Of a DNA stretch of 64,000 nt, positions 1 through 7,943 are shown piece by piece; within the stretch, counting starts at the first letter, position 1; every line of letters begins with the position of its first letter. The translations under genes and the position numbers were made by a program. The stretch is from positions 1 to 64,000 of the forward strand of contig NZ_FMYZ01000021.1 of the NCBI RefSeq assembly GCF_900101625.1, written 5' to 3'. Source of the stretch: Cupriavidus sp. YR651 (GTDB taxonomy: Bacteria > Pseudomonadota > Gammaproteobacteria > Burkholderiales > Burkholderiaceae). The notes under the pieces were generated by a model. That model was not told the origin of the DNA. It ran no database searches and saw only the letters and a program-made list of their open reading frames with translations.

Positions 1-747
1 CGCCGCGCCAATCAGGAGCATGCGCTGGCGGTGCTGACCGGCGTGCCGCCGGCCCAGTTCTCGCTGGCCGCGCGGCCGTTCGATACGGCGCCGGTGGCCG
101 TGCCGCCGGGCCTGCCGTCGGAACTGCTCGAACGTCGTCCCGATATCGCGGCGGCGGAGCGGCAGATGGCCGCCGCCAATGCGCGCATCGGCATCGCCAA
201 GGCAGCGTTCTTCCCGCGCATCTCGCTGACGGCGCTGCTGGGCTTCGAATCGGCGGATCTGTCGAACCTGTTCAAGTGGTCGTCGCGCACGTGGATGCTC
301 GGGCCGCTGGTGGGGTCGACGATCGCGCAGACGGTGTTCGACGGCGGCCGCAACAGCTCGAACCTCGTGGGCGCGCGTGCGGCGCACGAGGAAAGCGTGG
401 CGCGCTACCGGCAGACCGTGCTGGTGGCCTTCCGCGAAGTCGAGGACAGCCTGGCCGATGTGCGCTGGCTGAGCCAGCAGGGCGCGGCGCTGGACAGCGC
501 ACTGGCGGGCGCAAAGCGTGCGCAACGCACCTCGCGCAGCCGCTACGACGCCGGCGCGGTCGACTACCTGACCGTGATCGATGCCGATCGCACCGTGCTG
601 CAGTCGCAGCGCGACGCGAACGCTGTGGCGGGCCTGCGTGCCGCGGCGACGGTGTCGCTGGTGCGCAGCCTCGGCGGTGGCTGGGGGCCGTTGCCGGAAG
701 CGGTGGCGGTCAACGACGCGGGCGCTGCGAAGAAGGCTGCCAACTGA
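1..747 (+). CDS. RND efflux outer-membrane channel, NodT/OprM family (5' partial)
   Basis: The frame is open from base 1 with no start, so this is the last 248 codons of a gene that begins outside the window. The family forms trimeric outer-membrane channels (TolC fold) that receive substrate from RND pumps and their periplasmic adaptors. Visible hallmarks are RRPDIAAAERQMAAANA followed by AAFFPRISL, and the second helical hairpin with EVEDSLADVRWL and YDAGAVDYLTVIDA, which is the second OEP repeat. The usual family length is about 480 residues, so roughly the first half is missing. The partner pump and adaptor are presumably upstream. Family assignment is firm; the pump it serves cannot be read here. 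Confidence 0.9.
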   Translation, partial: RRANQEHALAVLTGVPPAQFSLAARPFDTAPVAVPPGLPSELLERRPDIAAAERQMAAANARIGIAKAAFFPRISLTALLGFESADLSNLFKWSSRTWMLGPLVGSTIAQTVFDGGRNSSNLVGARAAHEESVARYRQTVLVAFREVEDSLADVRWLSQQGAALDSALAGAKRAQRTSRSRYDAGAVDYLTVIDADRTVLQSQRDANAVAGLRAAATVSLVRSLGGGWGPLPEAVAVNDAGAAKKAAN

Positions 748-821
748 GCGAGCGCAAGGTCGCGCCCGACGCGGCGCGACCCACAAAGCCGTAACAAGTC
801 GTAAGCCCCTTGCGGGCAGGG

Positions 822-876
822 CTGGCGCGATGTATCCGGAGCACTACACTGGATACATCGCGCCAGTTTTCTTTTC
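822..876 (+). terminator. Rho-independent terminator of the efflux gene
   Basis: Perfect 16-bp inverted repeat (822-837 with 851-866), 13-nt loop, followed by a T-rich tract at 867-876. It lies 75 bp after the stop of the outer-membrane channel gene and ahead of the next start, so it should end that transcript. Confidence 0.9.
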
Positions 877-904
877 GAGGCCGGCGCAACGGAGCGTCTG
901 TGCC

Positions 905-1438
905 ATGACCTCTCGCCCGGGATTGTTTCGTGTGCTGGTGGCGATCGTCGTGATCGTCGCGGCATTGTTCGTGCCACTGCCCTGGCAACCGCTCACCCGC
1001 ATCCATAGCGAAGTCACGATTGACCGCCCGCCGGCGGTCGTCTTCGACTACGTTTCCACGCCGGCCAACTGGCCACTCTGGCATCCCTCCTCACTGGGCG
1101 TCACGGGCGCCACGGACCACTCGCTGCGTCCTGGCGAACGCGTGACCGAAGCGTTCCGTGTGGCCGGACGCGAGGGCACCGTGGTCTGGACCGTCGCGAA
1201 CCGGCAGGCGCCGCGCGCGTGGGCGATCGAAGGCGAAATCGACGGCCGGGCCGCCGGCACCGTGGTCTACACCCTGACGCCGGACGGGCAGGGTACGCGA
1301 TTCGAACGCGAGTTCACCTATCGGGCTCCCACGCTGCTGTTTTCGTTGCTGAACTGGGTGGCGCTGCGCCAGCGCGTGGACAGTGAATCGGCGGAGGCGG
1401 TACGGCGCCTCAAGGCCAGGCTGGAAGGAGGAACCTAA
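905..1438 (+). CDS. SRPBCC-fold protein with N-terminal membrane anchor
   Basis: This 177-residue protein has an N-terminal hydrophobic segment at about residues 8-25, then a START/SRPBCC-like domain: a strand rich in ERPPAVVFDYV-type residues, the NWPLWHPS segment, and a long C-terminal helix ending in AVRRLKARLEG. Such domains bind hydrophobic ligands in a deep cavity; the ligand here is unknown. A start at 581 is possible in frame but runs through the terminator hairpin, so ATG 905 is preferred. The Shine-Dalgarno sequence of the next gene lies inside its last codons, so the two are probably co-transcribed. Confidence 0.8.
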   Translation: MTSRPGLFRVLVAIVVIVAALFVPLPWQPLTRIHSEVTIDRPPAVVFDYVSTPANWPLWHPSSLGVTGATDHSLRPGERVTEAFRVAGREGTVVWTVANRQAPRAWAIEGEIDGRAAGTVVYTLTPDGQGTRFEREFTYRAPTLLFSLLNWVALRQRVDSESAEAVRRLKARLEGGT

Positions 1439-1442
1439 CACC

Positions 1443-1838
1443 ATGACATCCAGAATCCTCATCGCCATGACTTGCGCGCTGCTGGGTGCGGCGCTGCCGC
1501 CATCGGCGAATGCACAGCCATCGACCACCGGTTCGATCGCGGTGGGCGGCTCGGCCCACGTCAAGGGGCCGGTCACGGTCCACGGCACGCTGAGCGTGGA
1601 TGGCAGCGTCTATGCCCAGGGGCCGGTGACCGCCGCGTGGTTTGCGTCGCCGGGGCGCGGCTATCCGCGCCCTCCGGAGAGGTCGCTGCTCAAGGTGTTC
1701 CATGGGCCCCTGACGGTACACGGTTCGATGGTCGTGCACGGCGATCTTCACGTCGATGGTCCGATTACCGTGGATGGCCCCATCGAAGCGGGCGGTGGCA
1801 TCGACGCCGCCGGTCCGATGGTGGAGCGGCAGCGCTGA
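1443..1838 (+). CDS. Secreted glycine/valine repeat protein, predicted beta-helix
   Basis: This 131-residue product has a clear Sec signal peptide (ALLGAALPPSANA, cleavage near residue 24). The mature part is built from short strands of the form VTVHG-TLSVDG-SVYAQG and LTVHG-SMVVHG-DLHVDG-PITVDG, about six residues per strand. That periodicity is typical of bactofilin-like or left-handed beta-helix folds, here exported rather than cytoplasmic. A strong AAGGAGG overlaps the end of the preceding gene and fixes ATG 1443. The function is unknown; a structural or surface role is inference. Confidence 0.7.
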   Translation: MTSRILIAMTCALLGAALPPSANAQPSTTGSIAVGGSAHVKGPVTVHGTLSVDGSVYAQGPVTAAWFASPGRGYPRPPERSLLKVFHGPLTVHGSMVVHGDLHVDGPITVDGPIEAGGGIDAAGPMVERQR

Positions 1839-1908
1839 AACGCGGGACGGGAGGTGGCGCCGGCGATGTTGCACAATGGCGACTTCGCCGACTTCCCGGA
1901 TTCCCGTC

Positions 1909-2373
1909 ATGGCACAAGCCAGCACCCAGCTGGGCCTGAAATCGATCGCCCTGTTCGAGGCCGCCAAGGGCGCGTTGGTCATCCTGGCAGGCATCGGCCT
2001 GGTTGCGCTGCTGCATCGCGATGCGCAGGCGCTGGCCGAGGCCATCGTCAGCCGCTTCCATATCAACCCGGCCAGCCGGTATCCGACCATTTTCCTGTCA
2101 CTGCTGGCGCATCCGACCGATGGCCGCCTGTGGGCCATCGGCGGGTCGGCGGCCGTGTACGCATTGATGCGCTTCGCGGAAGCCTATGGACTGTGGCGGG
2201 GTCGCGCCTGGGGCAACTGGATCGGGGTGTGGTCCGGCGGCATCTATATCCCCGTCGAACTGTATGAGGCGATCCGCCACCCGAACTGGCTGCACGTGGG
2301 GCTGGCCGTCGCCAATACGCTGGTGGTGATCTACCTGTTGCAAGGGCTGGCCCGGCACAAGGTCAGTGGATGA
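1909..2373 (+). CDS. DUF2127 family integral membrane protein
   Basis: This 154-residue protein has four predicted membrane segments. The GLKSIALFEAAKGALVILAG opening, the RFHINPASRY motif and the GRAWGNWIGVWSGGIYIPVELYE segment are characteristic of DUF2127. ATG 1909 begins with MAQASTQLGLK; the frame extends upstream to 1756 but that part overlaps the previous gene. The biochemical role of the family is not established. No convincing ribosome binding site is visible, so the start is the weakest part of this call. Confidence 0.8.
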   Translation: MAQASTQLGLKSIALFEAAKGALVILAGIGLVALLHRDAQALAEAIVSRFHINPASRYPTIFLSLLAHPTDGRLWAIGGSAAVYALMRFAEAYGLWRGRAWGNWIGVWSGGIYIPVELYEAIRHPNWLHVGLAVANTLVVIYLLQGLARHKVSG

Positions 2374-2494
2374 TGCGCCACTGAAAAATAAATACGAGTC
2401 GGGGAAAGAAATGCTGTAAGGGCGGGCAGGGCGTGGCGACCAACGGGAAATTCTCTCGCGTTGTTCCACCACCACCTGCATCAGGAGACTCGCC

Positions 2495-3040
2495 ATGACC
2501 CGCACCCTTGCCAAGACCCTTCTCGTGGTTGCCGCCTCGCTCGCCGCCATCACCGCCGCCCACGCACAGGGCCCGCGCGACAGCACTTTCACCGGCGACA
2601 AGTACGGCTACAACTTCCGCACGACGGACCCCTTCACCGATGGCGCGCGCAAGGACATGCGCGATCCGTTCACGGACGGCGCACGCGCGGGAAAGGTTGA
2701 TGCCTTTACCGATGGTTCCCGCACCCTCGCAGGTCTCGACCGCACGGGAGTGTCGTCCGACCCAGCCCGGATGGTCGATGTGTTCACTGACGGCGCCCGC
2801 ACCATTGCAGGTCTCGACCGCACCGGCGTTTCGTCCGACCCCGCCCGGATCGTCGATGTGTTCACCGACGGTGCCCGCACCGTCGCAGGCCTCGACCGCA
2901 CCGGCGTTTCGTCCGACCCCGCCCGCAAGCTCGATACGTTTACTGACGGTGCCCGCATGCTCGCCGGCATGGATACGCGCGGCGTATCCGGTACGCCGGG
3001 TCGCACGATCGACCCGTACCTGGACGGTGCCAATGCCTGA
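2495..3040 (+). CDS. Exported tandem-repeat protein with FTDGAR motif
   Basis: This 181-residue protein has a Sec signal peptide (cleavage after AHA, about residue 24) and a good ribosome binding site (aggag before ATG 2495). After a short linker come two 12-residue units starting DPFTDGAR at residues 45 and 57, then four 26-residue units starting at residues 69, 95, 121 and 147, then a truncated DPYLDGAN end. Each long unit is D-x-FTDG-(A/S)-R, then AGLDRTGVSSDPAR. The repeats are rich in Asp, Gly and Arg, lack cysteine, and predict extended or turn structure. I do not recognise a characterised family; a periplasmic ion- or ligand-binding role is only a guess. Confidence 0.75.
   Translation: MTRTLAKTLLVVAASLAAITAAHAQGPRDSTFTGDKYGYNFRTTDPFTDGARKDMRDPFTDGARAGKVDAFTDGSRTLAGLDRTGVSSDPARMVDVFTDGARTIAGLDRTGVSSDPARIVDVFTDGARTVAGLDRTGVSSDPARKLDTFTDGARMLAGMDTRGVSGTPGRTIDPYLDGANA
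2699..3010 (+). repeat. Four tandem 78-bp coding repeats
   Basis: Units at 2699-2776, 2777-2854, 2855-2932 and 2933-3010 each encode 26 residues of the FTDGAR protein. Units two and three are nearly identical at DNA level, which points to recent duplication or gene conversion; unit four has diverged. Confidence 0.9.
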
Positions 3041-3050
3041 CACGACGCGC

Positions 3051-3088
3051 ACGGCGCATGAGGGGCGGTGGTCCCCCACATGCGCCGT
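3051..3088 (+). terminator. Strong hairpin after the FTDGAR gene, possible terminator
   Basis: A perfect 10-bp stem (3051-3060 with 3079-3088) encloses a second GGGG/CCCC stem. There is no T tract after it, so it may be a Rho-assisted terminator or an mRNA 3' stabiliser. Confidence 0.5.
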
Positions 3089-3162
3089 TCGCAGGCAAAT
3101 CTGCTAAGGTAGACGGCACGCCGCTTTGCGGTTCGTCCAACCTGAACAGACAAGAGACCACC

Positions 3163-3453
3163 ATGATTCATGAAATCGCCCAGATCACGATCAAGCCCGG
3201 CATGGAGGCACAGTTCGAAGCCGGCGTGGCCCAGGCCAAACCGCTGTTCCTGCGCTCGCGTGGCTGCCACGCCATGAACCTGCAGCGCTGGATCGAGGAG
3301 CCGTCGCACTACACGCTGGTGGTGGCCTGGGAGACCGTGGAAGACCACATGGTCCACTTCCGCGAATCCGATGACTTCCAGACCTGGCGCAAGCTCGTGG
3401 GCGACTGCTTCTCGGCGCCGCCGCAGGTCCACCACGTCAACACGGTGCTCTGA
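3163..3453 (+). CDS. Antibiotic biosynthesis monooxygenase (ABM) domain protein
   Basis: This 96-residue single-domain protein has the ferredoxin-like ABM fold: an opening strand IHEIAQITIKPG, a central segment CHAMNLQRWIEEPSHYTLVVAWE, and a C-terminal FRESDDFQTWRKLVG helix. Members are small cofactor-free oxygenases or dimeric ligand-binding proteins; the conserved histidines and tryptophans are present but do not define a substrate. ATG 3163 is chosen because residues before it show no family similarity. It is followed closely by pssA but probably not functionally linked. Confidence 0.8.
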   Translation: MIHEIAQITIKPGMEAQFEAGVAQAKPLFLRSRGCHAMNLQRWIEEPSHYTLVVAWETVEDHMVHFRESDDFQTWRKLVGDCFSAPPQVHHVNTVL

Positions 3454-3482
3454 GCGGCGCCCGCCGCCAAAGGAGCCGTCGC

Positions 3483-4115
3483 ATGTCGACGCCCCGGGAG
3501 CGCCCCCGGCATTTCTCGATGCTGCGCGATCTGCAGCTGGCCGACTTCTTTACGTTGGCCAACGCGGCGTGCGGCATGGGCTCGGTATTCTTTGCCATGT
3601 ACTTCGTGGCGGAGCCCTCGCTCAGACACTTCTACATCGCGGCCGCGCTGGCGCCGGCCGCCTTTATCTTCGATGTACTCGACGGTCGCATCGCTCGCTG
3701 GCGGCATGCCCACTCGGCGCTGGGGCGGGAGCTCGATTCGCTGTCTGACGTGATCTCGTTTGGCGTGGGTCCCGCGACGCTCGCGTTTGCCGCCGGCATG
3801 CGCGGCGGCTGGGACCTCGCGGCGCTGATCTACTTCGTCTGCTGCGGTGTCAGCCGTCTGGCGCGCTTCAACGTCACGGCGGAGACGCTGGCGGAAGACA
3901 GCGGCAAGGTGAAGTATTTCGAAGGCACGCCGATCCCGACCAGCGTGGTGCTGACCGGCATCCTGGCGTGGTGTGCGGTGGAGGGTCGCATCGGCGACGC
4001 GCTGTACGGCGGCGCATGGTCCATCGGCGCCGCCACGCTGCATCCGATGGCGCTGCTGTTCGTGCTGTCGGGCTCGCTGATGATCAGCAAGACGCTGCGC
4101 ATTCCCAAGTTCTGA
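3483..4115 (+). CDS. pssA: CDP-diacylglycerol--serine O-phosphatidyltransferase
   Basis: This 210-residue polytopic inner-membrane enzyme condenses CDP-diacylglycerol with L-serine to phosphatidylserine, the precursor of phosphatidylethanolamine. The CDP-alcohol phosphatidyltransferase signature is complete: D64, D67-G68, A71-R72, G81, D85 and D89 match D-x2-DG-x2-AR-x8-G-x3-D-x3-D. The FTLANAACGMGS segment before it and the SRLARFNV segment after it are typical of type II bacterial PssA. A good AAAGGAG precedes ATG 3483. Betaproteobacteria often carry more than one pssA-like gene, so this may not be the only copy. Confidence 0.9.
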   Translation: MSTPRERPRHFSMLRDLQLADFFTLANAACGMGSVFFAMYFVAEPSLRHFYIAAALAPAAFIFDVLDGRIARWRHAHSALGRELDSLSDVISFGVGPATLAFAAGMRGGWDLAALIYFVCCGVSRLARFNVTAETLAEDSGKVKYFEGTPIPTSVVLTGILAWCAVEGRIGDALYGGAWSIGAATLHPMALLFVLSGSLMISKTLRIPKF

Positions 4116-4120
4116 TTGGT

Positions 4121-4146
4121 CCCGGTCCTCTCCCCCGAGGTCCGGG
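4121..4146 (+). terminator. Probable terminator of pssA
   Basis: Inverted repeat 4121-4130 with 4137-4146, one T-T mismatch, 6-nt loop, just after the pssA stop and followed by a pyrimidine-rich stretch. Confidence 0.55.
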
Positions 4147-4149
4147 TGC

Positions 4150-4197
4150 CATTTCCCCCTTCATTTCCCGCTTCATTTCCCACTTCATTTCGTGCTT
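4150..4197. repeat. Four tandem 12-bp units, intergenic
   Basis: Four copies of the 12-mer catttcccrctt (variants allowed) run head to tail between pssA and the convergent regulator gene. They contain no spacer and no open frame of interest, so this is a short minisatellite. Confidence 0.8.
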
Positions 4198-4218
4198 CGT
4201 TCGCGCCCGATTTCGTGC

Positions 4219-5232
4219 TCAGGCGCGCAACTCGGCGCGTACGGAATGCGCGCGCCTGTGTGCGCCGGGCGGCAGCCCCGTGTGCTTGCGCACCAGTGTG
4301 CGGAATGCCGACATGTCCTGATAGCCGCATTGCTCGGCAATCGCCGTCAGGCTCAGCGTGGTGACTTCCAGCAAATGGCACGCGCGCTCGGCGCGAAGCT
4401 GGTGCAGGAACTGCAGCGGCGACATCCCCACCGATTTCAGGAAATGGCGCAGCAAGGTGCGCTCGCTGGTGGCTGCCACCGCCGCCAGCCGCGCCAGGTC
4501 GTAGGGTTCGGCCAGATGTTGCTGCAAGTACCGGCGTGCGCGCAGCACCACGCTTTCGCGCGGCGGATCGCCGTGTTTCAGCCATACCTTCAGCGCCGCG
4601 CCGCGCTCGGGCTGGTCCAGCAGGGTGTTGCCGACGGTGCGCGCCAGCGCGTTGCCGGCCGTCTGGGCCACGGCCTGCTGCATCAGCGCATGCACCTGGT
4701 CCATCGCGCGTGCGCTGAGCAGGTTGCCGCTGCGGACGATTGCCTGGTCGGCCGGCAGCCGGCGCGCGGGCTCCGCCGCCCGCATCCAGTTGGCGATCAG
4801 CCACGGCACCGCCATGCGCCACGGTCCGGGCAGCGTCATCCCGACCAGTAACGCCACGGCCGTGAAGGGCGCCACCAGCAGCGCGCCATTGGCAGCAGCG
4901 GCCGCAAGGGCGGCACGTTCGCTGCCGATCTTTGACAGCAGCAGTTCCAGCCCGGCGATGTGATCGAACAGCGGCGGCGCGATGACCACCAGGCTGTCGC
5001 CATCCGCTTCGGCCAGCGCCCGTAGCCCCGAGACCTTCGTCCGCATGACCTCCGCCGCCGCATGCCAGCGCTCCGGCTCGGCGGCGACCAGTTGCCACTG
5101 AAACGGCGTTGCGCCGCCACGCCTGCGCGTCTGCATGGAGGCCAGCGTGTTGGCGATGGCCAGCGTGTCGGCCGCCACCGCGAGCGTGGAAATGGCGCTG
5201 GACGGGTAGCAGAGCAGGTAGGCAGTGGGCAT
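4219..5232 (-). CDS. GlxA-type transcriptional regulator (DJ-1/PfpI plus AraC HTH)
   Basis: This 337-residue regulator has an N-terminal DJ-1/PfpI-like sensor domain (about residues 1-180, opening PTAYLLCYPSSAISTLAV) and a C-terminal AraC-type double helix-turn-helix domain (about 240-335). The latter contains LARLAAVAATSERTLLRHFLKSVGMSPLQFL and the second-helix signature LTAIAEQCGYQDMSAFRTLVRKHTG. The sensor domain lacks an obvious nucleophilic cysteine, as in GlxA regulators generally. An upstream in-frame ATG at 5304 would add 24 residues. It is divergent from the acylase gene at 5394, which makes that gene a plausible target; this is inference. Confidence 0.85.
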   Translation of the reverse strand: MPTAYLLCYPSSAISTLAVAADTLAIANTLASMQTRRRGGATPFQWQLVAAEPERWHAAAEVMRTKVSGLRALAEADGDSLVVIAPPLFDHIAGLELLLSKIGSERAALAAAAANGALLVAPFTAVALLVGMTLPGPWRMAVPWLIANWMRAAEPARRLPADQAIVRSGNLLSARAMDQVHALMQQAVAQTAGNALARTVGNTLLDQPERGAALKVWLKHGDPPRESVVLRARRYLQQHLAEPYDLARLAAVAATSERTLLRHFLKSVGMSPLQFLHQLRAERACHLLEVTTLSLTAIAEQCGYQDMSAFRTLVRKHTGLPPGAHRRAHSVRAELRA

Positions 5233-5393
5233 GCGCGCGGGGTAGTGGCGTAGGGGCGTGGCGGGAATGACGCCAATTCTGGCGGGATTCCCGCTATCTG
5301 TCATACCCCGATTTACCCGACCATTGCCAGCAGCGACAAGGGGTGGCGACGCCCCTGCGCCCAACAAGAATACGTACAACAGGAGAGAGACAG

Positions 5394-7796
5394 ATGAAGC
5401 AACGCATCGCGCGAGGCGCAACCGTGCTCGGCACCGCCGCGCTGGCGGCCGCGGCCATGGCAGGCTGCGCAACCGGGGGTGGCAACTGGAGCGAGCAAGG
5501 CCTGTCCGCCGAAATCCGGCGCACGTCCTTCGGTATTCCGCATATTCGCGCCAACGACTATGCCGGCGTCGCGTTCGGCATGGCCTACGCCTATGCGCAG
5601 GAGAACGTCTGTCTGATGGCGGACCAGGTCGTGACCGTGAGCGGCGAGCGCTCCGCGACGTTCGGGGCGGACGAGACCACGGAGGTCTCCTTCAAGCGCC
5701 TCCGCAACAGCGACGCCGATGCGTTCTTCCGCGCGATCATCGACGACGATGCGATCCAGGCCAGCGTATCGAATCAATCGCCCGAAGCCCGGGAACTGCT
5801 GCGGGGCTACATCGCCGGCTACAACCGCTACCTGCGCGATACCCCGCCGTCGCAGCGCCCGGCCGCCTGCCGCAACGCGGCGTGGGTGCGCCCGATCACC
5901 GCGCTGGACATGGCCCGCCTGGCGGAGGAGAAAGGCATCCAGGCCAGCGCAGGCGCGCTCGCGGCCGGCATCGTGGCCGCGGCGCCTCCGGCCGCTGCGA
6001 AGGCCGCCGCCGTGCCCGCAACGCTGGATGTCGCCGCCATCGATTTCGATGCGGTCAATCGTGACCTGCAACTGCTCGACCCGCCCATCGGCAGCAACGG
6101 CTGGGCCTTCGGCAAGTCGGCCACGGCCAATGGCAAGGGGCTGCTGCTCGGCAACCCGCACTTCCCCTGGACCACGACCAACCGCTTCTTCGAAGCGCAT
6201 CTGACCGTGCCGGGCAAGATGGACGTGATGGGCGCGTCGATCGCCTCGTTCCCGATCATCAGCATCGGGTTCAACAAGGACGTGGCGTGGACCCACACGG
6301 TGTCCACCGCGCGCCGCTTCACGCTGTTCGAGCTGAAACTGGCCGAGGGTGACCCGACGACCTACCTGATCGACGGCAAGCCGCGCAAGATGACCACGAA
6401 GACGGTCCGCTACACAGCGCGGCTGGCGGATGGGCGGACGGAGTCGCGCACCCATACGTTCTACATGACCGAATACGGTCCGGTGCTGTCGATGCCGGCC
6501 GCCGGGCTGCCGTGGACGGCGCAGAAGGCTTACACGCTGCGCGATGCCAACCGGAACAACACGCGGTCGATCGACACGTGGCTGAATATCGCCCGTGCGA
6601 CGAACGTCGGCGAGATTCGCGACGCCATCGGCAACCTCGGCATTCCGTGGGTCAACACCATTGCCACGGATCGCACGGGCCGCGCGATGTTCGCCGACGT
6701 GTCGGTGACGCCGAATGTCTCCACTGCCATGCTGGGCCAGTGCGCGCCGGCCGGCGATGGTGCGGTGCTGGCCAAGAAGCTGATGATCGGTACGGGCATG
6801 GTGCTGCTGGACGGCTCGCGCGGGGAGTGCAACTGGACCGTCGATGCGGCGTCGCCGGTGCCGGGGCTGGTGCCGCCGTCGGCCATGCCAGTGCTGATTC
6901 GCGACGACTTCGTGGCCAACAGCAACGACAGTTCGTGGCTGACCAACCCCGCGCAGAAGCTTGAAGGCTTCTCGCCGGTGCTGGGGCCGCAGGCGGTGCC
7001 GCAGCGGCTGCGCACCCGCGTGGGCCTGATGGAGATCGGCAAGCGCCTGTCAGGCGTGGATGGCCTGCCGGGGAACCGGTTCGATGTGGAGAGCCTGCAG
7101 GCGGTGCTGTTCCGCGATCGCAACCTGGCCTCTGAGCTGGTGCTCGACGACCTGCTGCGTGCCTGTGGCGACAAGGCCGTGCTGGCCGACGGGGATCTGC
7201 GCGATGGTTGCGCGGCGCTGCGCAAGTGGGACCGCCGCAGCAACCTGGAAAGCCGTGCCGCGCCGCTGTTCCGCGAGTTCTGGATGCGTGCCCATACGAT
7301 CCCGAACATCTACGCCGTCGCCTTCAATCCCGCCGATCCGGTCAACACGCCGCGCGGCCTGCATATGCAGGATGCGAAGGTCAATGCGGCGGTGTTCAAG
7401 GCGCTGAAAGACGCGGTGCAGGCCATGCACAAGGCCGGCTTTGCGCTGGACGCGCCGCTGGGCGAGGTCCAGGCCGCGAAGTCGCCGAACGGCCGCATCC
7501 CGCTGCATGGCGGGGAGGAGTACGAGGGCGTGCTGAACAAGCTGCAAAGCAAGCCGGTCTCGGCCGATGGCATGCAGGTCTACTTCGGCACCAGCTACGT
7601 GCAGACCGTGGGCTTCGACGACAACGGCCCGGTGGCGCAGGCGCTGCTGGTGTACGGCCAGTCGATCGATCCGGCCTCGCCGCACGCGTGGGACCAGATG
7701 CAGCAGTTCTCGGCCAAGCGCTGGATCTCGCTGCCGTTCTCGGAGCAGGCCATCGCGGCGGACCCCAGGCTGACCGTGGCGAAGCTGAGCCAGTAA
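5394..7796 (+). CDS. Penicillin acylase family lipoprotein (AHL acylase-like)
   Basis: This 800-residue Ntn-hydrolase precursor has a strong aggaga ribosome binding site. It starts with a lipoprotein signal ending MAGC (Cys25), which implies anchoring to a membrane facing the periplasm. The small subunit spans about residues 33-215, a linker rich in Ala and Pro follows, and the large subunit starts at the autocatalytic nucleophile Ser234 in IGSNGWAFG. Later family segments include GNPHFPW, SIGFNKDVAWTHTVS and VANSNDSSWLTNP. Relatives hydrolyse the amide of beta-lactams, aculeacin or acyl-homoserine lactones. Length and motifs resemble the AHL acylase group of Ralstonia, so signal degradation is likely but unproved. 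Confidence 0.85.
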   Translation: MKQRIARGATVLGTAALAAAAMAGCATGGGNWSEQGLSAEIRRTSFGIPHIRANDYAGVAFGMAYAYAQENVCLMADQVVTVSGERSATFGADETTEVSFKRLRNSDADAFFRAIIDDDAIQASVSNQSPEARELLRGYIAGYNRYLRDTPPSQRPAACRNAAWVRPITALDMARLAEEKGIQASAGALAAGIVAAAPPAAAKAAAVPATLDVAAIDFDAVNRDLQLLDPPIGSNGWAFGKSATANGKGLLLGNPHFPWTTTNRFFEAHLTVPGKMDVMGASIASFPIISIGFNKDVAWTHTVSTARRFTLFELKLAEGDPTTYLIDGKPRKMTTKTVRYTARLADGRTESRTHTFYMTEYGPVLSMPAAGLPWTAQKAYTLRDANRNNTRSIDTWLNIARATNVGEIRDAIGNLGIPWVNTIATDRTGRAMFADVSVTPNVSTAMLGQCAPAGDGAVLAKKLMIGTGMVLLDGSRGECNWTVDAASPVPGLVPPSAMPVLIRDDFVANSNDSSWLTNPAQKLEGFSPVLGPQAVPQRLRTRVGLMEIGKRLSGVDGLPGNRFDVESLQAVLFRDRNLASELVLDDLLRACGDKAVLADGDLRDGCAALRKWDRRSNLESRAAPLFREFWMRAHTIPNIYAVAFNPADPVNTPRGLHMQDAKVNAAVFKALKDAVQAMHKAGFALDAPLGEVQAAKSPNGRIPLHGGEEYEGVLNKLQSKPVSADGMQVYFGTSYVQTVGFDDNGPVAQALLVYGQSIDPASPHAWDQMQQFSAKRWISLPFSEQAIAADPRLTVAKLSQ

Positions 7797-7820
7797 CCCG
7801 CTTGGGGTTGCCGGCATGAC

Positions 7821-7860
7821 AAGGCCGTCCGACGCGCTTGCGCCGGACGGCCTTTTTTCT
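7821..7860 (+). terminator. Rho-independent terminator of the acylase gene
   Basis: Perfect 11-bp stem (7821-7831 with 7844-7854) followed by six T residues, 24 bp past the acylase stop. Confidence 0.95.
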
Positions 7861-7943
7861 TTGCGCGACGTCGATCCGCGCGGCGCTCGGGCCTATGCCC
7901 GTCGGGAGCCTTTCAGTCGGTGACCATCGGGCGCCGCTTCATT

